Under the pieces are notes generated by a model. It worked only from the letters and a program-made list of their open reading frames with translations. It did no database searches and was not told where the DNA came from. A program made the translations under genes and the position numbers. From Paracyclopina nana (lineage: Eukaryota > Arthropoda > Copepoda > Cyclopoida > Cyclopettidae): DNA of 64,000 nt. The DNA lies in contig JAGUCH010000009.1 in the NCBI GenBank assembly GCA_019096065.1, forward strand, positions 4,164,001 through 4,228,000. The letters are read 5' to 3'. Each line of letters opens with the position of its first letter. The first letter of the stretch is position 1. Below are positions 10,471-24,900 of this stretch, one piece after another.

Positions 10471-13400
10471 CTGAAATTAAAATGATGACTTTAATTCACT
10501 GTTACAATGGGCCTTTTTTCAAAATGGAGTTTGTGGTTTGATCAATTTTTCAAGGCGAGCTTTATGTAAAATTAGTGAATGTGATGATTTTCTTTCGGTT
10601 TCCGTTAGCCTTCTGTTGAGTGTTGAAGTCGGCTATGATTTGCCATATCAATCTCAATTTGAGGCGGAATAAAACCTTGATGGATTTTTTTTGGCCATTA
10701 AAAGTTTTCTTTACTATTTTGTCGTCTAGGTCATCAACCTTCATTTAGTCATGGCAAATTCTCAACCCCCCAAAAAAGTGATTTTTTTCCTTCTTTTAAA
10801 ATTTTACAAAGTGCTTTGGAAATTGCTTGCAAATCATCGTTTTTCAATGTTTTTGGTGCCATGCCAAATCATCTTTGACGAATTTTTCTGCGTAGCATTT
10901 CCCACAGTGTCCCACAATTTGTCACTCATGGCGCAATTTTTCACGCATTTTGATCATGTTCATTTAGTAGTAGTATATGACAAAAAGGCCAATAAGGCAT
11001 GAAAAGTAATTGTCAAGGAATAATATGCTTTACTTTGTGCTGCATTTTTCGCGATGAAACCGTAATCACATTCGGCTGCGATTCACAGTACGGAAAAAAT
11101 TATGCATGCCTTTTTCAGTGGGCTTAAATGTAACTGAATATATCCTTGAGGGCTTCTTTACAGCATTGTCAAATTTTCCTGAAAATAGGAGCTCCAAGTT
11201 CTATAGAATTCCGGCCTGAATATTATTGGGAATCAGGAAATGCTCCAAGTCTATTTTTGACCGATAAACAGTTTCAGCCAACGAAGAAGATTACATCAAT
11301 AACGCGCTTTGTTATCTTCGCATTATAAGCCACATATGAAGCGGAACTTTTGGTGTGAAGATGATCACGTTTTTTTCAATGGAACAATTGATACATTTTT
11401 TTTTTCAAATCTAACGGACACAAGTTCTTTTATTGTAGAAATAGGTCTAAAAAATGTAATGTTATTTTGTTGAAAAATCGCATTTTTTCTAAGCTTCATT
11501 TCAATTACGAGGAATGCAATTTTAAAGAACGCGTGAAGAGTCTTGACGCACTAATTGCGTAGCTCCAATCAGAGCAATATACCTTTTGCAAACCACAACA
11601 GCGTAGCCCTAATTTTTTTCGGTCTGTCAAGAACGTTTTTGAGCATGCGTACTAATCCATCCTTCAAATTTTTAAAGGGCAATTTATCCCACTGTATGAA
11701 TTGTGCCTTCGTCAACAAAGACGCGAGTTGCGTTCGTTGAAATCACCGAATGTGAAAAACATTTCGTGCGTATCTTTCTTTTCACGCAATGCTCAGCATC
11801 TGTTGAAATGTTGAATTTTTGAAGCCTGAATTTATTTATAATGATCCCATAAAACGAGGTCTCAAACATCAATAAATTTAGCATGTTCGTGACTCGAACC
11901 AAATCATCTTCATAGTCATACTATACATAGTAGTACAAGCATATACAGAAGCATCCCCGGAAACTAGATCGCGATCACGACTTTGAAAATTGTCGCATCG
12001 TCACTTCGTGTTTTCACATTAGCATTTTTCTGGCCCATTATTGCTCTGCTAGTGGTGGGCCACGTGCCATGGTTTTTTATGGCTTGATTTGGCACCTGTG
12101 TGGCCTGGCCTTACCATAAAACTTAATCAAGATTTAACCATGAAAAACAAGTCAAAATTGCTCGAAACTGCTATCAGTGAGGCCTACATTGTTGAGGAGT
12201 GAAAAAGCATGAGAAACTTGCTAGAATCAGCTATTTTTGCGTAAAAGTATGATAGAATGAAAATACTAATTGAGCGCATTGTGTGTGGCGAAAATGTTGA
12301 TTAAGCCAGTTTTATGGTAGGAGTATGCACACGTGGTGGGTCTTTTATCATCAGCGTGTGTGACAATTAAAAAAGGCCCTGAGGTCACATGTGCACACAA
12401 AAGCTCTGATGTTGCCTTGGATGGTGCAAGAGAATTGCGACAATGCACCTTTATCTTGATGGCAATCTTGATGTACTGGCTATTCTTGGATTATTATTCC
12501 ACTAGTACACGAGGAATGTTAATGGGCCTAAATTTACAGCCCACAGCAACTGCAAACTTGATCATCATATTGATCAGTTTTTAACCCCTTTCTAAGGTCA
12601 AAGTCATACACTTTTCTACTTCCACTTTTAATGGCCAATTAACAGCATGCGCGCAAGTGCTACTGATGTATCCACTTGCAATAGTATTTTACGATCAAAA
12701 TAGTCCATTAAAGGGCATAACGACCCTGATGTGGTAGCATTAATTACTGAAACGATTATTTCTGGCTCAAATCAAGCTGCATGACTGGAACTTGATTTTT
12801 TCACCCCTTGCTTTTCTAGATAGTCAATTAAACGTTTATTCAGAGAGTTAAAATTGGGAGTGATGGATGTTGGCCATAAACCTTGACATTGGGCCAATTT
12901 TCTAGTGTACTTCATTCGGGGGACAACTTTGATGAGACTCACGAGCACATAGTGGTGCTCTATAGAGTGTGCCAAAGATTCGAGATTTGTAGTTCTAGTA
13001 TGTGTAGCTCCTTTTGAACTTTGTTTTGGTTAATCAAGTGAATAATCGTTCTTTCTGTGCCCTTTGTTCCCCTAATGTAGCTGGTGCTCAGTATGGAAAA
13101 ACAGGGGAGCAGATTTGAAGGTTAGGGACTTTCTTGTTCACGACTGCGTATAAAGAATCTTCCATATTTTGCAAGCATACCTGACAGTTATGTTTCTCGA
13201 CTTGAATACTGAAAATGTCTGCTACATCTTCATGCTATTCATAATTGGACTCCAATTTTGCAAAAAAAAAATAACTTGATTCTGAATAAAGCTCGCAATG
13301 CACTGGGTATTTGACCGATTTCACAAGTGCCACGAATGGTACACTGTGCTACAAAATATACAGTTCAAAACATTTTCAGAATATTCTTAAGCTATATTTT

Positions 13401-16400
13401 TAAGCTCGCTGAAGAGTTCTAATTAGAGCTTGCCATCATCGTCATGCGCAAGTGTGACTTGCAAAAAACGTGAAAAGATGACTTATCATTCTCTCTTGAG
13501 TTCAATTACTATTTTTATTGAAAAGTCTGCTCAAAGTTCATGGCAGCCATTCAAAAAATGTCAATTAAAATCTCCAGCCTCCCCGCTTAATGGTTATTTT
13601 TTAATTGACAGATTTTGCGCTCTCTTTGCAATTTAGAACAATAGGATTGCATGAATTCTTGATCCGATCTGATGATCTTGATGCTAGCTGAAAAAAAAAA
13701 CTGTTGCCACCTTCTTTAAATTCTCAGAAGATTTGTATTTTTTCTCAGTCTTGACGTGACAATGCCTAGTTAGCCAGCCGTCGTTTTCACTCAACAATGC
13801 AATGGCTTTTAGTAAAAGGTCATGTGGAAAATGGGAATATGCTACACATTTCCTTGTTCTAGAACTGATGGCAAATTAGGGTATGGTGGCATTGGCTCCA
13901 AATTAGAGCTGTTAACAACAATTACACATCTGAGTGAGCAAATCACCTTCTGGACATTTCATCATGTCGTTACAGCATTGAAACGCTTATTTCTCAAGCC
14001 AATAATAATCCACTTTTTCTGCTTGCAGCCATCAAAGTTTACTACCTCTTTTTCGCAACAAAAGTTCAGTGCCTTATATTAATTTTTCGCCAAAAGGATG
14101 ACACAGCAGTGGTGTCAGGGCAGACCTTGCACTATTTTCAGGCTGGGAAAAAATGGATCATGGTCACACACACATCCACATTTGAAGCGTGCTGCTGTGC
14201 TCAAAGATCATTTCTTGTGCGAAAGTTCAACTGAAAAATTGCCCTCATGATGTGATGAAAAGGCATGAATCATGGTCATGTTACTATGACTGCTCCTACT
14301 ACATAAGGTCAAAACTGAAGGCTCTATTGTTTACATAAAATTATCCTTGATATTTGGAAAATGGTTGGAAACTTCAATTTTCTTTGATTCGCCTGCAATT
14401 TTGCATCATCCATCATTAGCCCAAAGAATACAATGCCCAAGACCTGTTTCAATATCATGCCAAAAAGGCATTATCAATTTTTATGTTAGCCTTTATTAAG
14501 CTTGTGAGGTTGATGCGTATTCGCATTTTTTGAGAAATTGCTTGTTATTATGGTGAAATTAGGTGAGCTCTGATCAAGGTCTTAAGCATGACCTCAAAGG
14601 TCAAGTTCAAACTCCAATTTGAATCTTTGCTTAGAGTAATTTTCCCATATTGCCATTACATAATAAAATGGCTCGTTAGAATTTGATGAGATTCTAGAGC
14701 GATTCCATAGCGTGGCATAGTCCATTTTTCCCACATCATTTAGTAGATAAAATTAGCAAGTCTATTTCATAAATACTTCTTTGATGAGCTCAAAATGCTT
14801 GCTTTGCATTTCTAAATGTCTCCTTGGAATTGATAATTAGTGAAACACTAATGGTTCTAAGAAATTTGACCTTCAGCAGCAAAACAACGCTGAAAAGGCC
14901 AAAAGTTATCGCAGTCTTGGCAAACTTGCCAAAAGAGTGCTTTTTTCTGTCTCAAAAAGCGTAAAGCTGAACGCACTCGTTGCTAGTTTGACTTGTGTGA
15001 TTGCAAAAAGGAAAAAAAAATAGAAGATGAATGTGTGAAGTATTTTGCAATCGATATTTTCCTTTGTGCACTCAGAATGATGAGAATCGTGCCACAAATT
15101 TTCGGGCGTGTTCGAGACAATGTGTGAGGTCTAGCTGACAACACTGAGAGAGGCCTTGAAGGTCAAGAGTATTATTGACCCATTAGAGGTGTCAGAAATC
15201 GTGTAAGCATTAACTTTTCTTTACGCCAAAAATAATGCTAGATAAAATTCGACAAAGGAGGGCCTTGACTCATTTTTATCTCAAATATATGCCAGGCTTG
15301 ACAAGGCTTCAACCATAATTAGACTAGGTGCCAATGGTTTTTAAAAGTTAATTTTCGTGCGAAAAAAGCATTGCTTGCTGCTGCTCTTTTGTTTTTTAGT
15401 GCACTCCTCGTTCCTATTATCTTGTTCCAACAACAAGGAAACAAACATGGCTAAAAATGAGCTGTTTTGCAGGGGAATTGAGCTGCCCAAAAAAGGCCTA
15501 ATTCGTGCTCAAGTGCAGCAAGGTGGGAAATGGAGCCAATTCACCACTCATCATAATTCCCAAAGCTACAAATTATCCAACTTCAAAAAACTACCTCTAC
15601 ACAATTTCAGACAGTAAAAAAACGCATTCTAAAGCACAGAATTAAATAGTACAGTGTGGAAATTCTCTCTGAAAATCGCCATTGATTTGTTAATATCAAC
15701 ATTAATCAAGCTCATAGAACCATGGAGTTGAAAGGTAAGTTTCATCTGTAAGGTAAGTTCAGCTGACATCTCCATCTAATTTGCCCTTAATAATAGAATT
15801 TTGTGCTGTCAAATTTCAGATCTTACTTCCTATATGAGGACTCTTAAGTTGACATCTCTAATGAGACCCATGACCTAGTGAAGTCATAATAACTAGGAAG
15901 ATATACTCCTAAAACTGCCATAGACGATACCTTCAAAAATCATCAGAACCTTAATAAAATTATTAAGATATGATGATGTAACTTATTTTTAATGATCAAA
16001 GCATTGTGAAACATGATAAACATGGCTGAGCCACAAAATGGAGGCAATCAGAGTGAGAATTCATGCATTATTGTGGGCAAAATAAAAAGACACTTTTGAC
16101 TGTGACTCTTCTTAAAAAGCTATAAATATCAGTCATACAAAAGACCGCAGCTTCTTACCATTCTGCAGCAATTAATCAAAAGCAAGGTACCATTTAGCAT
16201 AAGCGGTGAACTTCTTTTGTGTCTGAAAATTGACAAAGCTCTGAACATTTGTCTGTAGTGAGAAAACGACTCTCATTTTTCCGCTGCTGGATTCTCAATC
16301 AAGAATTGCGTAAAATTCCTCTAGCAAATCTTAGGGTTTAAAAGTCGTGAGGATTTAGCAAGAAAAATCTCATTGATAAGCCTTATATTTTCACAAGTAG
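10471..16400. other. Gene-poor intergenic DNA
   Basis: About 6 kb of AT-rich sequence in which I find no convincing exon. Small open frames occur on both strands at chance frequency and lack family resemblance or splice context. At 13222-13310 a plus-strand frame (LHLHAIHNWTPILQ and onward) faintly recalls the C-terminal part of LINE reverse transcriptases. Too short and decayed to call. Confidence 0.4.
16120..16160 (+). promoter_or_regulatory. Candidate TATA-type core promoter
   Basis: GCTATAAATATCAGTC near 16121-16136 on the plus strand, followed by a CATTCT-type start region about 30 bases on and a possible donor at about 16187 (AAAGCAAG then GTACCA). It could serve the polycystin-like gene 2.8 kb downstream through an untranslated first exon. 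That link is inference only. Confidence 0.25.
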
Positions 16401-16423
16401 AGTAAATATTTATCCAAGCTTAC

Positions 16424-16578
16424 CTTGAAAATGTCAGTAGGTGTAATTCTTGGTTGAAGAGAAAAACCGAGCCTTTTGATGACACATGATCCATGTCATG
16501 ATCATTTAGAAGGTAGAAGAACTTAGCACGTCCGACCTCGATGAGGGCAAAATCAGAACTGAAGCTGAGCGCCGCGTG
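16424..16578 (-). CDS. Isolated candidate internal exon, 51 codons, gene unidentified
   Basis: Minus strand, bounded by acceptor TTGGTATAG and donor TTTTCAAG followed by GTAAGC. It starts in phase 0 and ends with two extra bases. The translation begins HAALSFSSDFALIEVGRAKF and continues FYLLNDHDMD; the D-H-D-M-D stretch recalls the start of an EF-hand loop, but the loop is not complete. Base composition is less AT-rich than the surroundings. A possible next exon starts near 16293 (SSGKMRVVFSLQTN). No first exon was found; 18639-18214 on the same strand is open but unproven. It could be a real gene with small exons or a decayed copy. Confidence 0.33.
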
Positions 16579-17069
16579 CTATACCAAAGCGAGTAGATTG
16601 AGGGAACGTCAATTACCTCAGAGTCTTTCAACCAACCAAATGTAGCAGATCACCATATTATAATTTTGCAAATCTATTTAAGTTCACAATTTTTCAATGT
16701 TATTGTGCTTGCCTTTCGTAAATCCCTCTAATTGAGTTTAAAAGTTTTGTGGCCAGTTTTTGTAGCTGCATTATCCAGATCTTCTTCTTGGACAATTTCC
16801 GAAGTCATCAATAACTTTTGGGTCTGATGCCTTCTTGGTGGTCAATCGCATTTCATTGCCATGTGACTTCCTGATTTAATTTTTCTGAATTACCACGTTG
16901 ATAAGTTTCATGAATTGTTCAAGAGGAAATGCTTGTGACAAAATGTCAGTGTATTTTCTAATTTTGTGACTCAAAGGAAATAATAGCATAGCTCAATTAA
17001 TTTTTTCTCAAGTTTGAGGAATTTGTCTATCATTTCCAAGATTCAGCTTTGAGGCGCCAAGATGGTCAC

Positions 17070-17420
17070 ACTTGACTAGATTTATGGCAGACATCAAAAT
17101 TCAGGGAATAAATCTATCTTCTGTTGGTCATCTAGACATGTGGCCGTTAGTATTCACAAGGAAATGTTCCACATACTGTCAAAGGATTCCTTGTCAATTC
17201 CACCAAAAGGAAGAAGTTCACAAGGTGTCCATTTCAACACCGTGAATTGGCATTTCGTGGCAAATTCCATTTGGAACAGATGTCACCTTTGCGAAGAAGA
17301 ACATGAGCACTGATCTTCTCTTCCTTCCATGTTGTTCCTACAAATATGCTGCTATTTGTATCTTTTTCCAAGGAAGTAATATCTGCTAGTGGACCAGTGG
17401 TGTACTGCAGTATGTGTGCG
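17070..17420 (-). pseudogene. Decayed coding-like sequence, family not recognised
   Basis: Minus-strand frames give protein-like stretches with several interruptions, beginning GPLADITSLEKDTNSS and later WKEEKISAHVLLRKGD. This looks like a broken gene or mobile-element remnant. No diagnostic motif is visible, so I assign no family. Confidence 0.25.
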
Positions 17421-18995
17421 GTTTACTACTGCTCAATAATGAATTATGCTTTTATGACTTGCCTTGCAAATATTTGCCTTTGACTCTTTTCAATCACTTG
17501 CAAATGGCAGCTTTAAAAAATCAATCATTATTAATCACAATTTTCTGCGAATGCAGTCGTATGATGCAATTGTCTTCATAACAAAACAACCAAAAATAGC
17601 AAAACGCCCTAAAATATTTTCCTCAATTTGTTTCATCAAAGTATATTCAAAAATAGCAGCTGCATATACTTTGATTGTAGTTGAAAATCTTATGGAGTAA
17701 ATCTTTGAACTCAGTGAGGTCACATGACATCTTTATACCGTATTTCCGACATTTTTATGTTATTGTGCAGGCAAGAAAAATTGTCTCTACCCTCAACATC
17801 CTGAATTCTTCTAAATTACTTTCGTGAAAAGGTTGACAGGATCCTAGCCGAGACCGTTAGCTAAATGCAAAATTGAATTGGCCTTGAGGGGAAAATCTGG
17901 AAGATGTCCTGGCGACAAATTGCAGTAGTACTTATGTACCACTGTGCACTGAATTGGAGATGTGATACGATCAAGGCAAAATCATAGCAATTTTTAACTA
18001 GGCCTAGGTCAGCTTGTTATGAAAAGGGGTATCCTTTGCTTTCAATGTTGATTTTAGCAGATGAGAAGGGCCTCCTCCATTTGCCTGGTTCCAAGGCTGC
18101 ATTTTTTGCAAGTAAGTTCCCTCATCTGCCATTAGTACAATGAGTGGGACAAAGATGAGTTGGATTTTCCCAGAGGTCAGTCTATAATAATCAGCTTAGC
18201 TATAGCCGATGATTTAGCACGGAGAAATGAACTTGAATGGGCATTTCATTGGGGATTTGCAAAAATCAAGATGTACAGGATTGGCACATGTAAAAAGGCA
18301 CAATTTTTCACTATGCTTAGAAATATTCCCCAAATTCAGCAGACTTGGAATTAATTTCTGTTTCTTATACACTATGAAATTAGATTTGATACAGAGAATT
18401 GCCCGCCTTGAAAATGCATTCGACGGGAACCATGCAAATGTAAAACTGCAGAAAATTCCCCCCTCTCGCAGTTGGTTTATTCCGAATATGTACGAGTAGC
18501 CAAGCTTGCAATTGCGCACGGTTACGGTATCCATGGCTGCTAGAAAGGTGTCGTAATATCCACCATTGTTTCTCAAATGAATGCTCATTGAACAACTCTT
18601 CGATGGCATTTTAATGCTAATTAAGGGCGGGAATTTCATTGTAGCATAATAAAAGTCTCGCCTTCTTTGAGAATTGTGGTCGCCAAGGTTGTAAAAAAGG
18701 GGCGGAAAAGGGGCTTTGAAAAAGCGAGAATAATTTTATTTTTCATTTGTGTGAATGATGCCATTTTGATATTGGCACATTTTCCAAACTCGAATAATTT
18801 CTATTGCAGGATTTTTAATAGGTTTCCAATGGTTACATATCTGTAGTCAAAACAGACACATGTATATCGCAACTGTTATGATAGGATTATGTAGCAGGTT
18901 GAATTGTCACTTATGGTTACGAGCCTCAGTGTAGTAACCAAATCAGGGAAAGGCCTTAATGCAACTCAGTAACATTCTGACCGTTGGCCTTCAAA

Positions 18996-21900
18996 ATGGC
19001 TCGCTGGTCATTTCGCTTACGTATCTTGATCTTTTTATCTGCAATTCTGCTACATAAGGTAACGAGAACTAGCTGATCTTCAATTAGCTAAAATTAGCCC
19101 CGTCGCCCTTTCTAAAGATCTCGTCATAAAAACTGCCAAATGGGTTGTAATGCAGCATAAAAAGAGGTCCAAATTCATTTTGGAACTAAGCTAGTTGTAA
19201 GACCTTAAGGTCAGGACTTTGTTGTTGTGCACAAACCTAATCAGAAATGTTGTATATCTGGCCATTGTTTCAAAGCTTCTCTTTTGTGGTAGAAATGCGA
19301 GGGTGTTGTTTATGATGGCACCGTCTGCTATGTTGAGCAATCTGATGTATTTTATGTGGCCCCACATTTCGATCCTGATACGTTGACTCCTGAAATGTGC
19401 ATGGATGGCTGTGCTAATATTGGAGCTGAATTTGTGCTAGCAGGAATCACTCAAGGAAATGTTTGCCTTTGCGGCAAATCCGATGCAGGTACTAAACATA
19501 GTGAAAGGTTGAGTGAGAGCCATGGCAAATGTTGCGTTTCAGGCCTCTTTGAGGTTCCTGCTGGTTCTCCCACCGATTGCACTTTTAGCTGCCCCGGGGT
19601 GACTTCCAATCCTGGAAAATGTGGAGGAATCACAGGAGCTTTTTCGGTGTACACTGCAATCAGCAATAGGCCAAAAATTGTCTCTTTTACCTTATCTCAG
19701 GTAATTGCAAGAGCATATGCACTTTTAGAGGGTTGCTCACTAAACAAATGTAATTTGTAGGCTGGTACAGATATTACCATAAGTGATATTGACACTGGTG
19801 GTGCTTTGGCGTACATCTACTACGAAATTGGCCATGGATCTCTGCCAGTTCGATTCAATGATGCTGTGGCATCCTCTTTTGGTGACATCATTTTCCCTGT
19901 AGGGTCTCTACCAGCTGGTGATCTTTTGGTTACAGGTGCTTTGTGAATTTTAAAAGGGGTAGCTTTATTAAGGCTTGTTTTTTTTCATAGTCTATGCTAC
20001 TGATGGAACTGGAGATATTGTCATTTCTAGCTCCAAAATCATCACTACAGAACGTCCATCAATGCCTTTGAAAGTCAGCTGTCCCATTGTGGCTGAGCCT
20101 GACATATCCTATAAATGTGGATTTTCAAGCATCTCTGGCAGTGGATCTTTGCCTGTTTCCTTTATTGACTCTGCTGATGTCAGCATCATGGACTATGTTT
20201 TAGATTCCTATGGTGAAATCAATTCTCAAACGCACACTTATGTCTTATAAAGTAATCTTTTGTTAGGCGCTGACAAGTTTTCTCTTGGAAAAATTCCTCC
20301 CAGGAGATTTGAACAAATGAATGGTGGACCTGTTCCTCTTTATCCAGAATATTACCCGTCAGCCCCTGTTGTCATTTCCAATAGTCGGGCTCCAGCTTAC
20401 TTAAAATTAATTTTCCTTGAGTGGTTCGGAGCTGAGGTTGGATCCAACCCCCTCAACTTATATGTAAATAGAGTTGAAATAAGTTTATGGATTCAAAACT
20501 ACCTTTCTAAAGGTTTATCAACCTGGCTGCTCCCTAGCTGCTGGTGGGGTTTACAACCCGACAAATGGATTGTGTGAAGTGGCTCATTCAAGAGAAATAG
20601 GCTTAAATAGAGGCTTTGGCACTGAGTTGACCTGTGAAGCAGTAACCTTTAACAACTTGTTTCAAGACTGCTATGAATCCACGTGCTCAGCAACTAACTC
20701 TAGATGCTTGACAAGTGCTGACCAGAGTAATTTCCATTGATTTGTGGGTGAACTTATCTTAGTTTCTACTTCTTCGATTTTTCTCAGGTTTCCCCGATAC
20801 TTACACGTTAATCAGTGGGCCTTATGAAGTGACAGGCACTCCCAGTGATTATAACACTTATTACTATGCTGATTTGTCTACCATGGAAATTACGCTTGAA
20901 CCTGGCCAACTTTTAGCCTTTGATGCAGGCCTTGTTGGATACATGTAAACGTTTGAGTAAATTTATTAGGTCATTGCAGTTTTGACTTTTTATGCTATTC
21001 AGGACCGAAAGTGATCCTTTCAAAGTTGACAGAATGTCAGATTCTGGAGTATCAGCCAATGGAACATACTTTATTCGAGCAATTGGAGTAAAGCCAGAGT
21101 TCCTGTGGTTCGTTTCCACATGCTTCGATGCCAATTCCAATTATACAGCAACACTCTCAGTAGCCATTACTATTTTAATTGCATTTTTTTGCAAGAGTAA
21201 TATATGTTTAAATTAAGGATTTTGGTGGGACAGTTTCTGTTTCCAATGTGACTGTGTGTGAGGATCCTATTGTGAACATGACAGTGACTTTTGTTGCCAC
21301 TGAAACCGTTCAAAAGCCTGAATGGGCTCCCGAGATTTGTGTGAAACGGTCTGAAAATGTGGACATACTCATTGCCACTACCAAAGGGTTTCCAATTACT
21401 TATAATATTTCTTATGATGATGGCAATCCTTTTTTCATTGATGAAGTTATCACATCTAAAGGTACTTAAACTTAACGCTTGTTTTGCCCACTAATTTATG
21501 ATTTGAATCAGCTGATGCACGGCTAATTACAAATACACACAATTGGGCATCGCCTGGAAGATACCAGGTGGACATTTTTCTTGAAAATAGACACAGCGAT
21601 CCTGAATTTGGAAGCGTTGGATACATTCACAATTTCACCAATTTTGTAAACATCCAGGATCCAGTCTTGATCGATTTCGCTGAAGATGTGCTCGACTTTT
21701 GGTTAACTACAGATGGTAAGCCTTTTATAAGCATTATTTCCAGTATGATGACATTGTTTTATTTTTTCAGTGTTTGATTTTAAGCTTATTCTTGACGACA
21801 CAAAGCTACCGCCTACTTCTCCTCATTTCTCATGCATTTGGGGTGATGGCTTGTCAAACATTGATGTGTCCCTAAATGACTCTGATACAAGATTCATGGA

Positions 21901-24900
21901 AGTTGCTGGGGGGTATTTTAACTATCACTTAAATCACACTTATGCAAAGGCAGGGATTTACACCGTGAATTGTACACTCTTCAATATGGTCAGCTCTAAA
22001 TCTTTTTCAAAAGAAGTATGAACTTGTATTGCTTGAAAGCAGCAAAATATTTTACCTTTTTCCTGCTTAGATCATAGTATATGAGCCAATTGTTGACTTC
22101 AAAGTTGGGGTCAACTTTTTTCAAAAGGGGACTCTAAAATTGGTTCCTGGACTTGGAACCTCAAAAAAGATTGTTCCACTTGGGACCCCAGCAACATTCA
22201 CTTTTACATACACAACTGGAACAATTGATAAAATTATTGTCAAAAATGCCAGTGCTCCCTCCACTCCAATTCTTGGGGAATTTCCTGTGGCAGACATATT
22301 CAACGCCAAAAATCTCATAATTAACTTGACATTCCTTGCTGTGAGTATTTTAAGATGAAAGAAAGGTATTAACACTTACAGCTCCAATGTACTTTTCAGG
22401 AGGGAAAATATAACCTGACATTTCAACCATGGAGTAGCGTATCACTTGATTATCCTCCAGTTTTGGTCCCAGTAGAAATAGTTGGTCAAGTTCAAGGAAT
22501 CCTAGTTGATGACAACAGGGTCATCTCCAACAAAGGTGACATCAAGTGGTTCAATATCAAATTCGACTCAGTAGGAGCTGGAACATGTGTGGTGATTGAC
22601 TACAAAGATGGATACAAAGTAGCCTATGGGGCCCAAGAGTTCTGCAAAAGTTGGTCCAGGTCCTCAAAATTGGAATACATCCCTGGATATGAAACCATTC
22701 CCAACCCCTTTGTAATTGACCATGTCTACTATGACTATGGCATGTTCAACGTCACAGCTTATGCACACAATTTTGTCACTGATGTAGAGACTTTTGACGA
22801 CTTGATGGTGATTGTAACCAGTGCTCCATGTAATCCTCCTGAAGTGACTATTCCTTTTAACTCGACCATTGGTACGGCTCCAAAATCCTACTCTATGAGC
22901 CAATCTGTAGCAGTCGGCACCCTCGCAAAGTTAAACTGCTCTGGAGTCATCAGCACCAGGAAAACTTGGGAAATATACAAAGCCATTGTTAATGAAACCA
23001 ACCTGGCAGAAAAATTGACCATTGTGAAAATTGCAAGTGTTGCTCCAGCTACCATGGACAAAGCTGAGCTAATCATACCGGCAAGGGCCCTTTCTTATGG
23101 AGTTTACAAACTGATATTTTTCTCCAGAATGTGGGACACTTCCCTAGAGGATCCAATGTGGACTAGAAAGCTACCTTTTGAGAGAAATGCCTTCACATAC
23201 ATTGAAATAGTTCCATCTGAGCTCACGGTGAAGTTGATTGACTCAACTGCTGATTTGGTAACTCGAGGAAAAGGCCAAACCCTAGTCTTGGAGCCATACT
23301 TGTACAGCTTCGACCCTGATTACCCTCATTTAAAAGTAAATTAGCCCCCACGCTAATGGCAAGTCTAAATGAGCGGCTTTTACATTTTCCTATTTCAGGA
23401 TGTAGGCCTAGAATTTCGTTGGTTCTGCAGAATGATGACTGATCAAAGTACGGGAGAAACTTTTCCCACTGATACAAAAGGTCAACTTCTGTATGACAGC
23501 ATGAACTTAATTACCATTCCTGATGGTAAGCCAGTCAACACCAAAGGAGGCTGTTTTGGAAGTGGACCAGGTATGCTAAGTACTGCAAAAGACAAGTTCA
23601 TTGCAAAAAGTCGATTTTTCCCTCCAGGTGCTATTAATGCCACTGAAGGGTCCTTGACTTTGGACACCAAAGTTTTTCATGACTCAAAAGACAAAATCTA
23701 CGAAATTGTTCTTCAAGTTAGGAAAGACACTTCCTCTTACAAGCCAGGGTTTTGGAGAACTTCTTCCAAAAAGCTGCAAGTGAATATTGTGCCAGGAATT
23801 CCCCCGCTGATGAAAATTCTTTGTGCTGATCCTGCTCTGTGCTTTACCAATTCAACTGGTGATACGTTTATCAATCCCAGCTCCAGGCTTGCCTTGAAGG
23901 CTTCTTGCAGCCTTGATGAGGGGTCAGATTGCACTGACCCGATGACCTACAAATGGGTTATTAGGTCAGCAGATGGTCTAGATCTAACTGCTGAGTTTCT
24001 CAGTAACTCTCCCACTGGCATCAGTAACATTGAAGTGGCAGTTTTCCCAAATTTTTTCAATGAGACCAAAAGTCCAAGATACTTTGTTGGACTCACAGCC
24101 TTCAATGCCTTAGAATCCAAAGGGTCCACTATGATGTTTATCAACATAAACCAAGTACCTTTTGGCGGAACTTGTGAGGTCAATCCGCTGAATGGTGTAT
24201 CCATGGTTGATGATTTCTTCTTGATATGCAATGGCTGGACTGACAAAGAGCTTGGTGATGCAGGCATCAAACACTACTTGGTAACAAGTGTTACTAATGA
24301 CGTGATGTCAACCCTTGCCAAGGTAAACAAGAAATTCGATGGACCACTAGAGATATCTTTGTCAACTGGGGTGCATTATGTCACTGTTGTGATTGAAGAT
24401 CTTTGGGGGGCAAAAACCCTGTACAAATTACCCAATCCAGTTGTGGTTGATCCAGTCAGTGCTGATGACTTTAAGGATTTCATGTCATCAGGGAAGCTTG
24501 ATGAACTTTTGGGGACTGGTGACACTGGTGCGATGTTGATGGCTCTTCAAGCCCAGGCTCAAGTTTTGGCTGACTCGGATGAAACCTTGGTTGAGGAGAA
24601 GACCACTGTAAATGTCGCCAATGTGCCTCTAACACCAGCAGAAGAGGAGTTCAACAAGGCTGCTGCGAAGGGAACCTTAAAAGTGAATTCTTTGGTCATG
24701 CTTAACATATCTGGTGCCGCAGTTACGACCGATTTGTCCAGTGCTCAGATTGTGGCCAAAACTGTTGAAGCTCTGGTGGGCGAGCCACCCTTGCCTGGTG
24801 AAAAAGGAACTGTGGGCCTGGAAGCCACCAAAGCTGCAACAGACATCTTGCAGCAGCTCGTGAATTCCATTGCCAAAATGGAAGGAATTGCTGAGCCCTC

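Noticed and set aside
15357-15617. Leu-rich open frame resembling a signal peptide
   Set aside because: It starts with GTG, has no ATG before the hydrophobic part, and has no splice or promoter support.
18214-18639. 141-codon open frame on the minus strand
   Set aside because: The other strand and other frames are also open here, it has no convincing donor, and a frame of this length is expected about once by chance in a window this AT-rich. Kept only as a remote candidate partner of the 16.5-kb exon.
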